Shown: positions 1 through 7,066 of the stretch, in pieces
Layout of the letters: every line of letters starts with the position of its first letter
Position numbering within the stretch: the first letter of the stretch is position 1
NCBI GenBank assembly: GCA_966211815.1
Contig: CBIHOD010000049.1
Location: 1 to 27,870 of the forward strand
Direction: 5' to 3'
Length of the DNA stretch: 27,870 nt
Source of the DNA: JANPCX01 sp966211815
GTDB lineage: Bacteria; Pseudomonadota; Gammaproteobacteria; Burkholderiales; Burkholderiaceae_C
Translations under genes and position numbers: made by a program
The notes under the pieces: generated by a model
Databases searched by the model: none
Seen by the model: the letters and a program-made list of their open reading frames with translations, nothing else
What the model was told of the DNA's origin: nothing

Positions 1-179
1 CGTGGCCGGTGGGGGTTTGATCTCCCCACCCCCCCCCCCCCCCCGCCCCCCCCCCGCGGGCGGGAGCGGGGGGGCCGAAACCTCCGCCAAGCACCAGGCA
101 GGCCGTTGGCTCCCTCGCCCCCGGCACGGGGAGAAGGGTGGGGTGAAGGGCGGCACAGACACAAGCCAGTCCACCACGC
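1..179. other. Homopolymer-rich upstream stretch, no gene
   Basis: This stretch starts with extreme C tracts: C16 at 29-44, one G, then C10 at 46-55, followed by a G-rich segment. An open frame at 2-190 crosses it, but its product is mostly Pro, Gly and Arg and resembles nothing. The tract could be an assembly edge or a slippage-prone region. The promoter of the next gene, if it lies here, cannot be recognised. Confidence 0.5.
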
Positions 180-194
180 ATGAGGAGTGACGCC

Positions 195-1490
195 ATGAAC
201 CCACACGCCTACCCTGCCCGGAGGGTAGCCATCGCAGTCACCGCGGCCATCATGGCCATCGCCGCACCGCTGTCCGGTTTCGCCGCAGCCCTCAAGGTCC
301 AATGCGCCGGCGCCGAACAGGAAATCGCCCTGTGCCGCGACGCGGTGCGGGACTGGGCCGCCCGCACCGGCCACAGCGCCACCGTGGTGCCGGCGCACCC
401 CAACGCGAGCGAGCGGCTGCGGCAATACAGGCAAGCGCTGGAGCAGAAGTCCGGCGACATCGACGTGCTGCAGATCGACGCGCCGTGGACCGGCATGCTG
501 CAGATGCACCTCGTCGACCTCAAGCCCTATTCGAAAGGGGTGGAGAGCCAGCACCTCGGCGGCGCCGTGGCCAACAACACGGTGGGCGGCCGGTTGGTGG
601 CCATGCCCTGGTTCCTCGACGCGGGGCTGCTGTTCTACCGCAAGGACCTGCTGCTCAGGCACGGCTTGAAGACGCCCCGCACCTGGGAGGAACTCACCGC
701 CGCCGCCCAGGCGGTGCAGGCCGCGGAACGGGCGGCCGGTCAGACGGCGATGTGGGGCTACGTGTGGCAGGGCCGCGAATACGAGGGCCTGACCTGCAAC
801 GCGCTGGAATGGTGGGTGACACACGGTGCGGGCGGCTTCGTCGACCAGGGCGGCCGCGTCACCGTCAACAGCCCCCAGGCGGTGCAGGCGCTGCGCACGG
901 CGGTGGGCTGGGTCGGCACCGTCTCGCCGAAGGAGGTGCTGGACTTCGACGAGGAAGGCGCCCGCGCGGTGTTCCAGTCCGGCAACGCCGTCTTCATGCG
1001 CAACTGGCCCTACGCCTGGGCGCTGTCGCAAGCGGCGGGCAGCCCGGTCAAGGGCAAGGTCGGCGTGACGGTGCTGCCGCGCCACGGGGGCCGCGACGGC
1101 CGCTTCGGCGCCACGCTGGGCGGCCAGCAGCTCGCGGTGTCGCGCTATTCGCGCCACCCCGGGGTGGCCGCCGACCTGGTCATGCACCTCACCAGCGCCG
1201 AGGTGCAGAAGGCCCGCGCCATCCAGGGCTCGTTCAACCCCACGCTCTGGCCGCTGTACGCCGACAACGACATCCTCAAGGCCAACCCCTTCATGGGCGA
1301 GCTGTTCGGCGTGCTGGCCTTCGCGAGCGCGCGGCCGGCCGGGTCCACCGGCGAGCGCTACTTCGAAGTCAGCCAGGCGGTGGCGCAGGCGGTGCACGGA
1401 GCGCTTTCGGGGCGGGTGTCGCCTGCCCACGCCGCGGCGCAGATGGAGAAGGCGCTGTTGAGGATCGGGGGGAATGGGCAGTGGAAGTAG
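195..1490 (+). CDS. ABC transporter periplasmic sugar-binding protein
   Basis: This is a family 1 extracellular solute-binding protein of about 431 residues, the usual size for maltose/trehalose-type binding proteins. An Ala-rich N-terminal hydrophobic segment (residues about 10-32) looks like a signal peptide, so the protein should work in the periplasm and deliver an oligosaccharide to an inner-membrane ABC permease. Family-like features include the early segment with DIDVLQIDAPW, the FLDAGLLFYRKDLL strand and helix, the TWEEL motif, and a C-terminal part with FNPTLWPLY. An ATG at 180 is also in frame, but GAGGAG at 182-187 sits 7 bases before the ATG at 195, which decides for 195. No permease or ATPase gene lies in the window, so the partners must be upstream or elsewhere. 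The downstream lamB and glk genes fit a sugar role; the exact sugar cannot be told. Confidence 0.85.
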   Translation: MNPHAYPARRVAIAVTAAIMAIAAPLSGFAAALKVQCAGAEQEIALCRDAVRDWAARTGHSATVVPAHPNASERLRQYRQALEQKSGDIDVLQIDAPWTGMLQMHLVDLKPYSKGVESQHLGGAVANNTVGGRLVAMPWFLDAGLLFYRKDLLLRHGLKTPRTWEELTAAAQAVQAAERAAGQTAMWGYVWQGREYEGLTCNALEWWVTHGAGGFVDQGGRVTVNSPQAVQALRTAVGWVGTVSPKEVLDFDEEGARAVFQSGNAVFMRNWPYAWALSQAAGSPVKGKVGVTVLPRHGGRDGRFGATLGGQQLAVSRYSRHPGVAADLVMHLTSAEVQKARAIQGSFNPTLWPLYADNDILKANPFMGELFGVLAFASARPAGSTGERYFEVSQAVAQAVHGALSGRVSPAHAAAQMEKALLRIGGNGQWK

Positions 1491-1546
1491 TCGCGGCGCG
1501 GTGTGCCGACCCGACACCGGGCATCGAGCGGTCGGCCCGGCGCTGA

Positions 1547-1597
1547 AACATTTGAAATGTTGAACCAAAAAATTCAGATAAATTGAAAATCATTGTC
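1547..1597 (+). promoter_or_regulatory. AT-rich regulatory stretch with inverted repeat and weak Fur-like box
   Basis: The gap between the binding protein and the DUF1996 gene turns AT-rich here, unlike its surroundings. It contains AACATT-TGA-AATGTT (1547-1561), a perfect 6-bp inverted repeat. It also contains a 19-mer (1579-1597) matching the classical Fur consensus at about 14 of 19 positions, with right half ATCATTGTC. A possible weak promoter is TTGAAA (1552-1557) with AGATAA about 18 bp on. All are pattern matches only. Confidence 0.3.
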
Positions 1598-1739
1598 ACT
1601 TCAGCGTCAACGCGACGCGCCATGGCTTGCCGGCCGTGACCGACGGCCATGCAAAGAGAAGCCGGCGCCGCCCCGTGCGCCAGCCGGCCCCGACGCCGGG
1701 TGTCCGTGGGCGGCTTGCCCATTTTTCGAGGGAGATGAG

Positions 1740-3197
1740 ATGAAGCAGACGATTGTTTTTGCGGGGCTGGGGCTTGCAACCGCGCTGGCGTTCGGCCAAG
1801 CGGCGACGGGCGCCAGCGGCACCTGGACAACGGTGGCCCAGGAAGGCGGCCCGTTCAACCTGAGCGGCATGCGGACCGTCCGCTATGGCGCGGGCGATGC
1901 CTGGAAACAGCGCGGCATGACCGGCCCCGGCCAATGGTGCACCGCGCAGATGTTCGGCGGCGACCCCGCTCCCGGCGTCAAGAAAGCCTGTCAAGTGTTC
2001 ACCCTGGCGCCAACGGCGGTCGCCGCCTGGGTCCGTGTCGCGACACAGGACGGGCCCTTCAACCTGGACGGCACGCACACCGTGCGCTACGGCGCCGGCA
2101 CGCAGTGGGTGCAGCGCGCGATGACGGGGCCCAACCAGTGGTGCACCACGCCCATGTTCGGCCAGGACCCCGCGCCCGGCGTGCCCAACGTGTGCGAGAA
2201 GTACGTCGCCAGCGGCGACGCGCCGCCCCCGAAGCCGCCGGTGGGCGAACCGCCGGTGGTCGACATGCCGCCGGGGCACGGCAAGGACCCGTTGCCGCCG
2301 GCCAACCCCGGTTTCTCGACGCAGCGCATCATGCCGACGAGCGAGATGCCGACACCGGGCAGGGAGCCGGAGTTCTCCGGCGAATTCCGCATCGCGTGCG
2401 CCACAGCCCATTTCGACTTCAACGACCAGATCATCTACCCGGGCCAGGCGAGGAAGTCGCACCTGCACACATTCTTCGGCGCCACGACGCGCGCGCTGAC
2501 CTTGACCGCCGACGACCTGTCGAGGAGCAACACGACCTGCAACGGCGGCACCGGGGTCAACCACAGCAAGTACTGGGTGCCTTCGGTCATCGACATGCGG
2601 ACCGGCGCGCCCGTGGCGCCGGAAACCAACGTCGCTTACTACAAGACGGGCTTCGGCGGAGTGCGGGCAGCGGACGTCCAGCCCGTGCCGCGGGGCCTGC
2701 GGATCGTCGCCGGCGACCCGAGGAACACGGCGCCGCCGCAGTGGGGCGCCGCCTACCGATGGAGGTGCTTCGAAGGCACGGTGACCGACCCGTCGAACAC
2801 CAACGAAGCCCCCCACAAGGGCATGCGGTCGGATTGCAGGGTGGGAACGGACCTGCTGATGGAAGTCTTCTTCCCTCAGTGCTGGGACGGCGTCAACCTC
2901 GACAGCCCCGACCACAAGAGCCACATGGCCTACGCGAGCAACGGCTGCCCCGCCTCGCACCCTGTCGCGCTGCCGCAGCTGACTTTCAACGTCCACTACC
3001 GGGTGAAGGACGCCGCCGAATCGTCGCACTGGCGCCTGTCTTCCGACGTGTACCAGGGGCAGGCCGGCCACTCGGGCCATGGCGACGTGATCTTCGGCTG
3101 GAATGAAGCCATCATGGGCAGGATCGTCAAGAACTGCATCCGCAAAGGGGCCGACTGCCACGCCCACTTGCTCGGCGACGGTGACATGATTTATTGA
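1740..3197 (+). CDS. Secreted DUF1996 protein with two tandem N-terminal repeats
   Basis: This 485-residue protein starts with a signal peptide (residues 1 to about 25). Two copies of a roughly 58-residue repeat follow (about 29-86 and 96-153); each has GGPFNL or DGPFNL, TVRYGAG, a QWCT Cys and FG-DPAPGV. A Pro-rich linker (about 160-195) leads to a DUF1996 domain (about 212-475). This domain shows the family signatures IIYPGQ with KSHLHTFFG (about 231-247), DHKSHMAY (391-398), the CP-HPV block and the late GHGDV-FGW block. DUF1996 proteins are mostly secreted; their activity is not established, though the conserved His, Asp and Cys suggest a metal or substrate site. GAGGGAG at 1728-1734 precedes the ATG at 1740, so the longer frame from 1593 is not used. 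The next gene follows closely and is also predicted to be exported. Confidence 0.85.
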   Translation: MKQTIVFAGLGLATALAFGQAATGASGTWTTVAQEGGPFNLSGMRTVRYGAGDAWKQRGMTGPGQWCTAQMFGGDPAPGVKKACQVFTLAPTAVAAWVRVATQDGPFNLDGTHTVRYGAGTQWVQRAMTGPNQWCTTPMFGQDPAPGVPNVCEKYVASGDAPPPKPPVGEPPVVDMPPGHGKDPLPPANPGFSTQRIMPTSEMPTPGREPEFSGEFRIACATAHFDFNDQIIYPGQARKSHLHTFFGATTRALTLTADDLSRSNTTCNGGTGVNHSKYWVPSVIDMRTGAPVAPETNVAYYKTGFGGVRAADVQPVPRGLRIVAGDPRNTAPPQWGAAYRWRCFEGTVTDPSNTNEAPHKGMRSDCRVGTDLLMEVFFPQCWDGVNLDSPDHKSHMAYASNGCPASHPVALPQLTFNVHYRVKDAAESSHWRLSSDVYQGQAGHSGHGDVIFGWNEAIMGRIVKNCIRKGADCHAHLLGDGDMIY

Positions 3198-3277
3198 CAC
3201 CCGTGGGCGCCGGAGGAACCGGGAGGAAGGTCGCGGCCCGCCGCGCGATCGAAGCTCCGGCCGGCCATGCCGTCCCT

Positions 3278-3949
3278 ATGAAGACGCACCCCTCGACGCT
3301 CAGGGCCCGGATGCCCGGTGCCGACCGCGCTGCCGCCACCCGCCAAGTTTCATGGCCTGCAGCGGCGGCGCTCCTGGCCTTGTCATTGGCGCTGCGGCAA
3401 GACGGTCCGCCGCCCGCAGGCCCCAGCGCCGTGGCCGCTCCCCAGGGCCTCGCCGAAGGCGAACTGGCCTGGTCCGCCCTGCGGGGCAGCCTGTGCAGCG
3501 GCGCCAACCCCGTGGGCATGGGCCTGCGCGGCGAGTACTTCGAGCTGCCGGGTTTCCGGGGCCAGGCCGGGCTCGTGCGCAATGACCGAGGCATTGATTT
3601 CGACGATTCCCTGGAATGGCGACCGACCGCCGCGCTGCGACGCCCCGGTTCCGTGCGTTGGACCGGCTGGGTCAAACCCCCGGTGAGCGGGCGCTACCGG
3701 TTCCACCTCGGCATCGCGGATGCGACCGTCCGCGTGGCGCGGCAAACCGTGGTGGCGCAAGGCGGGAGCGCCGACGTGGAGTTGGCCGCCGGGCGTTATG
3801 CGCCGATCGTCATCGAAGTCCCTGCCCTGCCGCGGCACGCCGCCGCCGGCCTGCGCCTCGAGTGGACGGTGCCCCATGGCGCCCGCTTCGTGGTCCCCCG
3901 CGCTTTGCTTTTCCCGCCCTCCGAGACCGTGGCCGGGACGGGCACGTAG
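3278..3949 (+). CDS. PA14-domain protein with N-terminal hydrophobic segment
   Basis: The protein is about 223 residues long. After an Ala/Leu-rich hydrophobic segment (about 26-40; signal anchor or signal peptide) comes a PA14 domain at about 82-213. Recognisable elements are GLRGEYFELPGFRG, DFDDSLEWRP, VRWTGWVKPPVSGRYRFHL and the closing LRLEW strand. PA14 domains are beta-barrels that bind carbohydrate in many secreted enzymes and adhesins, so a surface or periplasmic sugar-binding role is an inference. The start is uncertain: a TTG at 3194 overlaps the stop of the DUF1996 gene, the ATG at 3278 gives a better signal-like N terminus, and the purine-rich GGAGGAA near 3211 is too far from it. 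It lies tail to tail with the chemoreceptor, 8 bases between stop codons. Confidence 0.7.
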   Translation: MKTHPSTLRARMPGADRAAATRQVSWPAAAALLALSLALRQDGPPPAGPSAVAAPQGLAEGELAWSALRGSLCSGANPVGMGLRGEYFELPGFRGQAGLVRNDRGIDFDDSLEWRPTAALRRPGSVRWTGWVKPPVSGRYRFHLGIADATVRVARQTVVAQGGSADVELAAGRYAPIVIEVPALPRHAAAGLRLEWTVPHGARFVVPRALLFPPSETVAGTGT

Positions 3950-3957
3950 GGCGCCCC

Positions 3958-5505
3958 TCATCCCACCCGGAACACGGCGACCAGCGCCTGCAGCCGCGCC
4001 GCCTGGTCGCGCAGCATTGCGGCGGCCGCGGCGGACTCTTCGACGAGCGCGGCGTTGCGCTGAGTGGCCGCATCCAGCATCGCCACCGCGTCGTTGACCT
4101 CCCCGACGCCGCCGCGCTGCTCGTGCGCCGCGGCGCGCAAGCCGGCCATCAGGCTGGCGAGCTGGCGCACGGATTCCTGGATGCCGTCCATGCTCCGGCC
4201 GGCCTGGCCCACCTTGGCGGCCCCGTCCGTCACGGCGGCGGTGGAATCCTCGATCAGGCCTTTGACTTCCTTGGCGGCTTCGGCGGACCGGCGGGCCAGC
4301 GTGCGCACCTCCTCGGCCACCACCGCGAAGCCGCGGCCCTGCTCGCCGGCGCGCGCGGCCTCGACCGCGGCGTTGAGCGCCAGCACATTGGTCTGGAAGG
4401 CGATGCCGTCGATCACGCCGATGATCTCGGCGATGCGCGCCGAAGAGGCCGTGATCTGCGCCATGCTGCCGATGACCTGGCCGGCCATCTCGCCGCCGGC
4501 CTCGGCGGCGCGCGCCGCTTGTTGGGCGAGCCGGTCGGCGCGGTCGGCGGTGTCGGCCGACTGGGAGACGGCGCGCGTCAGGCCGTCCATGCGGCTGGCG
4601 GTGGACTGCAGCCGCGAGGCGGCCTGCTCGGTGCGGTCGCTCAAATCCTGGTTGCCGCTGGCGATCTCGCCCGACGCGGCGCTGACGGAGGCCACCCCCT
4701 CGCGCACCGCCAGCACCAGGCGCCGCAGTTGGCCCACCATGAGGTTCAGGGCCCGCGTCAATTGCGAAAGCTCGTCGCCGCCGCCGCCTTCCTCAGAGGT
4801 GGATGTGAGGTCGCCGCCGGCCACCGCCTGCGCCAGGCCCACGGCCCGCTTGAGCGGCGCGGTGATGGAGCGCGCCACCGCATAGGCCAGCAGCGCCGCC
4901 AGGCCAATCGCCAACAGCAGCGCCGCGCAGATCAAGCCCCGGCTCACCGCATAGAGCGCCTGGCCGCGCCGCGCTTCGGCATTGGCGCGCTCGTCGTTGT
5001 GGGCGGACAGCCGGCGCAGCGCGGCCGAGACGGCCTCGAAGCGCTCCAGGCCCTCGGCGCCGAGCAGGTCGCGCGCCTCGATCAACATGCCGGCCCGCAC
5101 GTTCTCGTCGACTTCCCGGCTGACCTTGGCGTAGCCCTGCCACTCGGCGATGGCTTGGTCGAACAGGGTGCGTTCCTCCGGCCCGGCGATGCCGGCCTCA
5201 TAGAGCGCGCGGTGCGCCTCGAAGGCCGCGAGCAGCGCCGCCATGCGAAGGCGCACCGGTTCGCGCTCGGCCGCCGACGCGGCCACGAGTCGGTATTGGT
5301 CGATGCGGTAGCGCGACGCCATCTCGCCCATCGACAGCGACTCGCGCACTCCGGGCAGGCGCACCTGGGCGAGTTGTGCCGATTGAGCGTTCAAGCGGCC
5401 GAGCTGCCAGACGGCGAACCCGCCGAGCGCCGCCATCAGCGCCAGCACGAAGGCGAAGGCCGCCGCGAGCTTGCGGCCGATCGACAGGCCGGTGAGGAAA
5501 CGCAT
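3958..5505 (-). CDS. Methyl-accepting chemotaxis protein
   Basis: This is a 515-residue transmembrane chemoreceptor. TM1 lies at about 12-35, a mostly helical periplasmic sensor region of the four-helix-bundle type at about 36-187, TM2 at about 188-211, HAMP at about 212-264, and the cytoplasmic signalling domain after that. The highly conserved hairpin tip (about 366-400, including FQTNVLALNAAVEAARAGEQ) is present and would contact CheA and CheW. There is no C-terminal NWETF-like pentapeptide for CheR/CheB docking. The gene lies directly downstream of lamB on the same strand with a 53-bp gap, so they are probably co-transcribed. An alternative in-frame ATG at 5559 would overlap the lamB stop as TGATG and add 18 residues; 5505 is preferred because LSIGRKLAAAF follows at once, as in related receptors. 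The ligand is unknown; a sugar is suggested by context only. Confidence 0.9.
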   Translation of the reverse strand: MRFLTGLSIGRKLAAAFAFVLALMAALGGFAVWQLGRLNAQSAQLAQVRLPGVRESLSMGEMASRYRIDQYRLVAASAAEREPVRLRMAALLAAFEAHRALYEAGIAGPEERTLFDQAIAEWQGYAKVSREVDENVRAGMLIEARDLLGAEGLERFEAVSAALRRLSAHNDERANAEARRGQALYAVSRGLICAALLLAIGLAALLAYAVARSITAPLKRAVGLAQAVAGGDLTSTSEEGGGGDELSQLTRALNLMVGQLRRLVLAVREGVASVSAASGEIASGNQDLSDRTEQAASRLQSTASRMDGLTRAVSQSADTADRADRLAQQAARAAEAGGEMAGQVIGSMAQITASSARIAEIIGVIDGIAFQTNVLALNAAVEAARAGEQGRGFAVVAEEVRTLARRSAEAAKEVKGLIEDSTAAVTDGAAKVGQAGRSMDGIQESVRQLASLMAGLRAAAHEQRGGVGEVNDAVAMLDAATQRNAALVEESAAAAAMLRDQAARLQALVAVFRVG

Positions 5506-5558
5506 GGGCTGCGGCGGGGTCCGCGCCGCGGCCCGGCCATGGGCCGGGCCGGCGCCCA

Positions 5559-6770
5559 TCACCACCAGACTTCCACCTGGGCCCCGAAACTCGTCCCCGA
5601 GGTCTTGCCGTCGCCGATGCCCGTGACGCCATTGGCGCCGGCGGCGGCGTTGGCCGCGTCGTTCCACTTCGCTTTGGTCACGTACAGCCGCAGCTCGGGC
5701 CGGTTCCAGAAGTCCGGCCCGGTCGACAGCGTCGGCGCGAAGGTGAACTTGGTGAGCTTCTGCGTCTGGCCGCCTTCGGGTTTCTTCTCGGAGTGGCCCA
5801 CTTCGGCCAGCAGCTTGAAGTTTCGCGTCAGCGCGTAAGAAGCGCGGCCGCCGACGGTGAAGGAATCGGTCTTCAGCCCGGCCTCGGTGCGGTCGTTCTG
5901 GAACATCACCTGGCCCTGGCCGCCGAAGGCGCCGCTCTGCCAGGTGATGCTGTCGATCACCCGCACGCTCTTGTTGCCCGAAGGCGCGGCGAGGTTGCCG
6001 AAGTTGGCGTTCAGGCCGGCCGAGCCTTGCGCGTACTGCAGCCAGAAGGTGTTCTCTAGGCCGCCGGGCAGGCCGGACTGGATGTGCTGGGCGGTCAGGC
6101 CCAGGCCGCTCTCGCCGCCGGTGAAGTCGCCCTTGGTCAGCGTGGCCAGCAGGCGCAGCTTGCCGTTCGTATTGACGCCGATGTCGTAGAAGTCGAAGTT
6201 CAGGCGCGAGCCGGGCAGCTTGGACGTGCCGGTGTCGCCGCCGTCGTTGCGGAAGTAGCCGAGCGCGAGCTTGGGCGACGAGGGCGAGCCGCCCAGGGCG
6301 ATGCCGCTGGCGCCGGCGCCCACGCCGCTCATGTCGATGTAGTGGGTGTCGACGATGTGCACGTCGGCGCGGCGGTAGTAGCGCTTGCCGGCCCAGAAGG
6401 TGGTGGCCGGCGCGAAGTCGAAGCCTTTGCCCTCGACGTACATCTGGGCCATGCTCATCTTGCTGGAGCCGGTGTCGGTGCCGCCGTTGTAGAGCGTGGG
6501 CATCAGGTTGATCGAGTATTCGAGGTCCTCCTTCTTGAACTTGGAGGTGAAGAGGAACTCGCCGTAGTAGTCGCATTCGTTGCCCAGCCGGTACTTCAGG
6601 CCCGGGCCGTCCAGGCCGTAGCAGGCGCGGGCGGCGTCCTTCTTGGTGGCGCCGGGGCCGGCGCGGAAGTAGCCGGAGGATTCCAGCGTCTGCGCCATCG
6701 ATGCGGCCGGCGCGAAAGCCGCCGTCGCCAGCGCGAGCGCCAGCAGCCTGGGGGTCCTGGGGTGTGTCAT
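5559..6770 (-). CDS. lamB: Maltoporin, LamB family
   Basis: This is an outer-membrane sugar channel of 403 residues. A typical signal peptide ends at about residue 26 (ASMA, then Q). LamB hallmarks are clear: ESSGYFRAG right after the cleavage site, the disulfide-loop region with C50 and C66, YRLGNEC at 60-66, and FWAGKRYYRRADVH around 125-138, followed by an aspartate/tyrosine-rich stretch. The C terminus FGAQVEVWW ends in an aromatic residue as outer-membrane barrels do, close to the enterobacterial LamB end. It should let maltose, maltodextrins or other glucans into the periplasm, feeding a binding protein such as the one at 195-1490. TGGAGA at 6775-6780 precedes the ATG. The stop codon of a small upstream ORF overlaps this ATG (ATGA), and the chemoreceptor gene follows. 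Confidence 0.9.
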   Translation of the reverse strand: MTHPRTPRLLALALATAAFAPAASMAQTLESSGYFRAGPGATKKDAARACYGLDGPGLKYRLGNECDYYGEFLFTSKFKKEDLEYSINLMPTLYNGGTDTGSSKMSMAQMYVEGKGFDFAPATTFWAGKRYYRRADVHIVDTHYIDMSGVGAGASGIALGGSPSSPKLALGYFRNDGGDTGTSKLPGSRLNFDFYDIGVNTNGKLRLLATLTKGDFTGGESGLGLTAQHIQSGLPGGLENTFWLQYAQGSAGLNANFGNLAAPSGNKSVRVIDSITWQSGAFGGQGQVMFQNDRTEAGLKTDSFTVGGRASYALTRNFKLLAEVGHSEKKPEGGQTQKLTKFTFAPTLSTGPDFWNRPELRLYVTKAKWNDAANAAAGANGVTGIGDGKTSGTSFGAQVEVWW

Positions 6771-6937
6771 GTCGTCTCCAATGTTGTCGGTCGTCGGGCC
6801 GCCGCCGCTTGCGCCGCGCCGGCCTCTTTCTGTGGATGCCTCGGCCGCCCCGACCGCGGTGGCGGTCCGGGGGCGAAATGGACTGTAGGAACCGGGCCTG
6901 TCCGCACGATTTCTTTGATGAACCGGTCGCGTTCCAT
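6767..6937 (-). CDS. Possible small ORF translationally coupled to lamB
   Basis: A 56-codon frame begins at the ATG at 6937, preceded on the same strand by GGAAGAA at a good distance, and its TGA overlaps the lamB ATG as ATGA. The product starts MERDRFIKEIVRTG and becomes rich in Pro, Arg and Ala; it has no signal peptide or membrane segment and resembles no family known to me. It could be a leader peptide that couples or tunes lamB translation, a true small protein, or chance. The ribosome-binding site and the exact overlap are the only positive evidence. Confidence 0.3.
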   Translation of the reverse strand: MERDRFIKEIVRTGPVPTVHFAPGPPPRSGRPRHPQKEAGAAQAAAARRPTTLETT

Positions 6938-6971
6938 GGGTTTCTTCCGTGAACCGGGCCTGAAACATTTG
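6889..6971. promoter_or_regulatory. Three phased GAACCGG repeats in the lamB-glk intergenic region
   Basis: GAACCGG occurs at 6889, 6920 and 6951, exactly 31 bp apart, about three helical turns. Copies 1 and 3 extend to GAACCGGGCCTG (12 identical bases). Copies 2 and 3 are each preceded by TTTCTT at the same distance. AACCGG resembles the CG-centred core of LacI-family operators, so this may be the binding region of a sugar regulator acting on lamB, glk or both. The third copy runs into TGAAACATTTG (6961-6971). Confidence 0.4.
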
Positions 6972-7066
6972 TCATCCGCCCGCGCCGGCGGCGCCTTAGA
7001 TTCAGTCGCTTCGCCGGGCCGCGGCCCGCTCGCGCCCGTCCATCCCCGCCGCTGAAAGACACGCCC

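Noticed and set aside
2..190. 62-codon frame at the window start
   Set aside because: Translation of C/G homopolymers; not protein-like.
1596..3200. 534-residue open frame on the minus strand
   Set aside because: It mirrors the DUF1996 gene; long antisense frames are expected at this G+C. Its product is Arg/His/Val-rich without family features, while the plus frame has a signal peptide and clear motifs.
3616..5838. 740-codon plus-strand frame
   Set aside because: Shadow of the chemoreceptor and lamB on the other strand; composition is His/Arg/Gly-rich with no domain.
3958..7062. Single 1034-codon frame covering chemoreceptor and lamB region
   Set aside because: The part upstream of 5505 is an out-of-frame shadow of lamB; only the downstream part is a real receptor, so no fusion protein is claimed.
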